This document shows, in pieces, positions 61,160-64,000 of a DNA stretch of 64,000 nt. The position numbers were made by a program, and so were the translations under genes. The stretch comes from Glycocaulis albus. GTDB lineage: Bacteria > Pseudomonadota > Alphaproteobacteria > Caulobacterales > Maricaulaceae. How positions within the stretch are numbered: position 1 is the stretch's first letter; every line of letters starts with the position of its first letter. The stretch covers positions 1-64,000 of the forward strand of contig NZ_BMFS01000005.1 of NCBI RefSeq assembly GCF_014639075.1, written 5' to 3'. Under the pieces are notes generated by a model. That model made no database searches. It was not told the origin of the DNA and saw only the letters and a list, made by a program, of their open reading frames with translations.

Positions 61160-63334
61160 CTATCCGTTCCCGATAGAGAACAGCGTGACCTGCAACATGA
61201 TCGAGCGGCGCGGGCCCAGATTGCCGATATCGTAATTGGTCTGGTCGTAGATGATCCGCACATCGGTGCATTCATCGCGATAGACCAGGCTGACATCCTG
61301 TTTGCGTGTGATGCCGCGCTCCAGATCGCGCACGCCCGAATAGGCGACAAACCAGTTGTCGGTAACGCGGAAATTGCCGCCGAAATTGACCGACTCGCGT
61401 ACCCGCGCATTGACCGCCGCATCGTCGACCAGCGAGTAGGTTACATTGCCGCTGACGCGCCAGACAGAGACCCGCGAGAAGGCGTCAATCCGGTTGGCCT
61501 GGGTGGTGTCACCGTCATAACGGCCCCTCACGCCCAGCTCGAACATGTTGCCGAAATTGACGTCCAGCTGCGCCACCCAGTCCGATTGCTCCTCGTCGAG
61601 GCCGGAACCGGGGCCGAAGCTGGCATCGCCATCCAGCCGGAAACTGCGTCCGACAAACAGTTCAGTGTCAGGCAAATAGCGCAAATTCGACAGGAAGCTG
61701 GCTGTGATGCCGGCATTCAGGCGGGTTCCCTCCTCCCAGGCATCATACCCGTTGGCCCGGTTGCGCGCGAACAGGTTGGAGACGTCAAGTTCCAGATTGA
61801 GGCTGTCTTCGCCGGGAGCCAGCTCGTCATCACCGAGCGCGGTCGAACTGGCAAGCTGGATGCGCGGTGCCAGTATGGTGTCACCCAGATCGCCGGGCCG
61901 CATGAACGGCCAGGACACGTCCACACCCGCATTGGCCATGGTGCGCGTGAACTCGCGCGTTTCCAGGGTTTCTCCCCGGCGGTTGGTGCGTGTGAAATGA
62001 TATGCGTCGCCGCGTGCTGCGGCATAGGGTGACACGCGAATGCCGCCCGGCAGGGTGAAATTGCGTGACCAGTCGATCTCGCCGGTCGCGCGCGCATAAT
62101 CATCGCCCACATTGCGTGTCAGATAGATGCCAGACGCCCTGGCATTGGCAAACCCGGCCCAGCCGGGCAGGGGCAGCCGGTATTCCGCTTCGATGATCGG
62201 GGCTATCAGCGGCAGGGTCTCATCATCGATGTTGTCGGCAAGGGACTGGAACCCCATGACGGTGGCATTGGCGAAATACTGCCGGGTCCGCCCGCGCAGA
62301 TTGATCTCGCTTGGCAGAAGGCGCGCGTTCAGCCTGGCAAAGTCTGAGGACCTGTCGGCATCGCCGCTGAGCCCGTAACGCTCCAGGTACAACGGGTCGG
62401 ATGTCAGCTGCACATTGAAGCGCCATACCCAGCCGGGGGCGACGCGGAACGCGCCCGACCCCGCGACATGACCGCGAAGCTCGGAATCGCCAAACGGGCC
62501 GTCCCGGTCGAATTCCTGCTCATAGGTGGCGCTGCCGCGTATATTGATGGCGCCTGACCAGAAGCGCTGCCGGTACTCATAGCGCATGACCGGGTTGAAC
62601 TCGGTCATGACCATGGGTGTCACCACAAGATCGCGGTGCGGTGACATGACGTGGTAATAGGGTTGCTGATAGACAAAGCCGAGCCGGTTGGACAGATCGA
62701 CCGTGGGGATAAGAAAGCCTGAACGGCGCGGCGCAGACGGGTCTGCGTGCGCGAATACGGGCGAGTAGAAGATCGGGACGCCGAACGCCTCCAGCCGGAC
62801 ATCGCGATAATAGATCATTTCCGATTCGGGGTCCTGCACGACCTCGCGCGCGCGGAACCGCCAGGTAGGCGAGCGGCTGTCGTCTTCGCACAGATCGCAC
62901 GCGGTATAGTAGGCGCGGTAGAGGGTGACGCCCCCGTCCGACCGGCGCACGGCATAGGCCGATGCGGCCCGGCCATTATTCTCCATGAGCATGGCAAAGC
63001 CGGTGGCCATTGCCTCGGACCACTCATTTGTCAGCTCGATCTCGTCGGCGGTCTGGGCGGGCAGGTTGCCATCATGCAGCCGCACATTGCCGCGCGCGAT
63101 GACCCGGTCCTCGTCGGTGCGGTATTCAACTTCGTCGGCGAAGAGGAGGCGGTCACCGGACTGGACGCTGACATCACCGCGCGCGGTGATGACATTGCCA
63201 TCGCGATTCTGTTCGATTTCGATCGCGTCAAGATAGACGGGTTGTTCGCTCTCCTGCGCGGAGGCACCGGCCGGAACCACAAGTCCCGTGAGCAGGGCAG
63301 CTGCCGCACACATTGTCCTGAACGGCAATCTCAT
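61160..63334 (-). CDS. lptD: LPS-assembly protein LptD
   Basis: 724 residues from the ATG at 63332-63334. A signal peptide (MRLPFRTMCAAAALLTGLVVPAGASA) is followed by an OstA/LptA-like beta-jellyroll (about 40-200: VYLDAIEIEQNRDGNVITARGDV...RVIARGNVRLHDGNL), then a 26-strand-type outer-membrane barrel ending LGPRRSIMLQVTLFSIGNG. Cysteines are present in YYTACDLCEDD and RDECTDVRI, where disulfides rearrange in the family. It inserts LPS at the outer-membrane surface with LptE. It runs convergent to the aminotransferase, 12 bp apart, and is divergent from glmS. Confidence 0.95.
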   Translation of the reverse strand: MRLPFRTMCAAAALLTGLVVPAGASAQESEQPVYLDAIEIEQNRDGNVITARGDVSVQSGDRLLFADEVEYRTDEDRVIARGNVRLHDGNLPAQTADEIELTNEWSEAMATGFAMLMENNGRAASAYAVRRSDGGVTLYRAYYTACDLCEDDSRSPTWRFRAREVVQDPESEMIYYRDVRLEAFGVPIFYSPVFAHADPSAPRRSGFLIPTVDLSNRLGFVYQQPYYHVMSPHRDLVVTPMVMTEFNPVMRYEYRQRFWSGAINIRGSATYEQEFDRDGPFGDSELRGHVAGSGAFRVAPGWVWRFNVQLTSDPLYLERYGLSGDADRSSDFARLNARLLPSEINLRGRTRQYFANATVMGFQSLADNIDDETLPLIAPIIEAEYRLPLPGWAGFANARASGIYLTRNVGDDYARATGEIDWSRNFTLPGGIRVSPYAAARGDAYHFTRTNRRGETLETREFTRTMANAGVDVSWPFMRPGDLGDTILAPRIQLASSTALGDDELAPGEDSLNLELDVSNLFARNRANGYDAWEEGTRLNAGITASFLSNLRYLPDTELFVGRSFRLDGDASFGPGSGLDEEQSDWVAQLDVNFGNMFELGVRGRYDGDTTQANRIDAFSRVSVWRVSGNVTYSLVDDAAVNARVRESVNFGGNFRVTDNWFVAYSGVRDLERGITRKQDVSLVYRDECTDVRIIYDQTNYDIGNLGPRRSIMLQVTLFSIGNG

Positions 63335-63545
63335 GCCCTCAATGCTCCACAAATGTCCCCTCGCATGAACCTGAACTCCTAACCCATCGGGTCCGGGGCG
63401 TCCATGGGCCGTGGCCTGCCGGCGCTCCTTTCACAAACCGTCATCAAGCGTGATTGCGAGCTGCCTTGCGTAACGTCCTGAGGCCTGCCACTAAGCAGTC
63501 GGAAATCAGGGACGTAAGGTCTGCAGCAAATCCGGGAGTTGCTGA

Positions 63546-64000
63546 ATGTGCGGTATTGTTGGGGTGGTCGGTCACGGCGAAGCCGAAGGCTTCATTATCG
63601 AGGGCCTTCGCAGGCTTGAATACCGTGGCTACGATTCCGCTGGCATGGGCGTTATTGACAAGGGCGGGGCACTCCATCGCCTGCGCGCAACAGGCAAGGT
63701 GCAGGCCCTTGCCGACAAGGTTCCGGCGGCACTGGGCGGCAGCACCGCTATCGGCCATACACGCTGGGCCACCCATGGCGCTGCAAGCGATGACAATGCG
63801 CACCCCCACAAGGCCGGGCGGGTGCTGGTCGTGCACAACGGAATAATCGAGAATTTCAAGTCGCTGCGCGAGGGTCTCGCTGCGCAGGGGCGCACCTTCA
63901 CCAGCCAGACCGATACTGAAGTTGTCGCCCATCTGATTGACCGGGAAATGCAGGCGGGCAGCGATCCTGTTGCTGCTCTGAAATCCGTATTGCCCCGCCT
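63546..64000 (+). CDS. glmS: Glutamine-fructose-6-phosphate aminotransferase, N-terminal part (runs off window)
   Basis: 151 codons are present and the frame is open at the edge. MCGIVGVVGHGEAEGFIIEGLRRLEYRGYDSAGMGV carries the N-terminal nucleophile Cys2 of the glutaminase. IGHTRWATHGAASDNAHPHK and VVHNGIIENFKSLRE follow, all diagnostic of GlmS. It makes glucosamine-6-phosphate for peptidoglycan and LPS. GGGAG lies seven bases before the ATG. No glmS-ribozyme-like structure was recognised in the 211-bp leader, and glmU is not upstream. Confidence 0.97.
   Translation, partial: MCGIVGVVGHGEAEGFIIEGLRRLEYRGYDSAGMGVIDKGGALHRLRATGKVQALADKVPAALGGSTAIGHTRWATHGAASDDNAHPHKAGRVLVVHNGIIENFKSLREGLAAQGRTFTSQTDTEVVAHLIDREMQAGSDPVAALKSVLPR

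Noticed and set aside
63335-63545. glmS ribozyme-like leader ahead of glmS
   Set aside because: No ribozyme core features are visible, and such ribozymes are mostly found in Firmicutes.
1-64000. CRISPR arrays, tRNA or rRNA genes, prophage
   Set aside because: No evenly spaced repeat array, no cloverleaf-like tRNA sequence with a TTCGANTC arm, no rRNA motif and no phage structural genes were recognised.

Overview
The window is a GC-rich alphaproteobacterial chromosome segment. The organism is probably a stalked-bacterium relative in the Maricaulales/Hyphomonadales. The evidence is a GcrA cell-cycle regulator, a DivL-like pseudokinase with Tyr in place of the phospho-acceptor His, the Caulobacter-type order phoR-pstC-pstA-pstB-phoU-phoB with no pstS, a SAM-II riboswitch, and PstA/PstC proteins with long alphaproteobacterial N-terminal extensions. 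The genus is inferred from gene content, not from a search.

Layout. 1-0.6 kb: the tail of an IS5-type transposase and two tandem entericidin-type mini-lipoproteins. 0.66-8.8 kb: an M13 metallopeptidase and an outer-membrane factor/adaptor/RND pump operon. 9-16.3 kb: the phosphate regulon, with a three-repeat PhoB box ahead of pstC. 16.3-24.5 kb: gcrA, an ABC-2 permease, argD, hslO, trkH, apaG, dcd, a radical SAM enzyme and a small membrane protein. 24.5-32 kb: cydDC and cydABX, diverging from a 1.1-kb gene-free stretch full of dispersed repeats. 32-37 kb: M28 peptidase, BLUF photoreceptor, XRE regulator, acyl-CoA synthetase. 37.1-39.3 kb: an AT-richer two-gene module (unknown protein plus XRE/ImmA-IrrE protease) abutting a decapitated brnT toxin and its HTH antitoxin. 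39.3-42.3 kb: divL-like kinase and a TonB-domain lipoprotein. 42.4-45.7 kb: a methionine operon (hom-metX-metB) behind a palindromic operator and a SAM-II riboswitch. 45.7-52.1 kb: an outer-membrane protein, nrdA with paired NrdR boxes, putA. 52.3-64 kb: a glycosyltransferase, a deaminase-only ribD, gpmA, then a surface-sugar cluster (kdsD, phosphomannomutase, rfbB, rfbA, aminotransferase), lptD, and the start of glmS.

How genes work together. The pst/pho genes form a sensing and uptake circuit. cydDC supports assembly of the cytochrome bd oxidase encoded by cydABX. kdsD, phosphomannomutase, rfbBA, the aminotransferase, lptD and glmS all feed cell-envelope polysaccharide or LPS synthesis. hom-metX-metB runs from aspartate semialdehyde to cystathionine under SAM feedback.

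The least explained part is the 37.1-39.3 kb module, followed by the layered control of the methionine operon.
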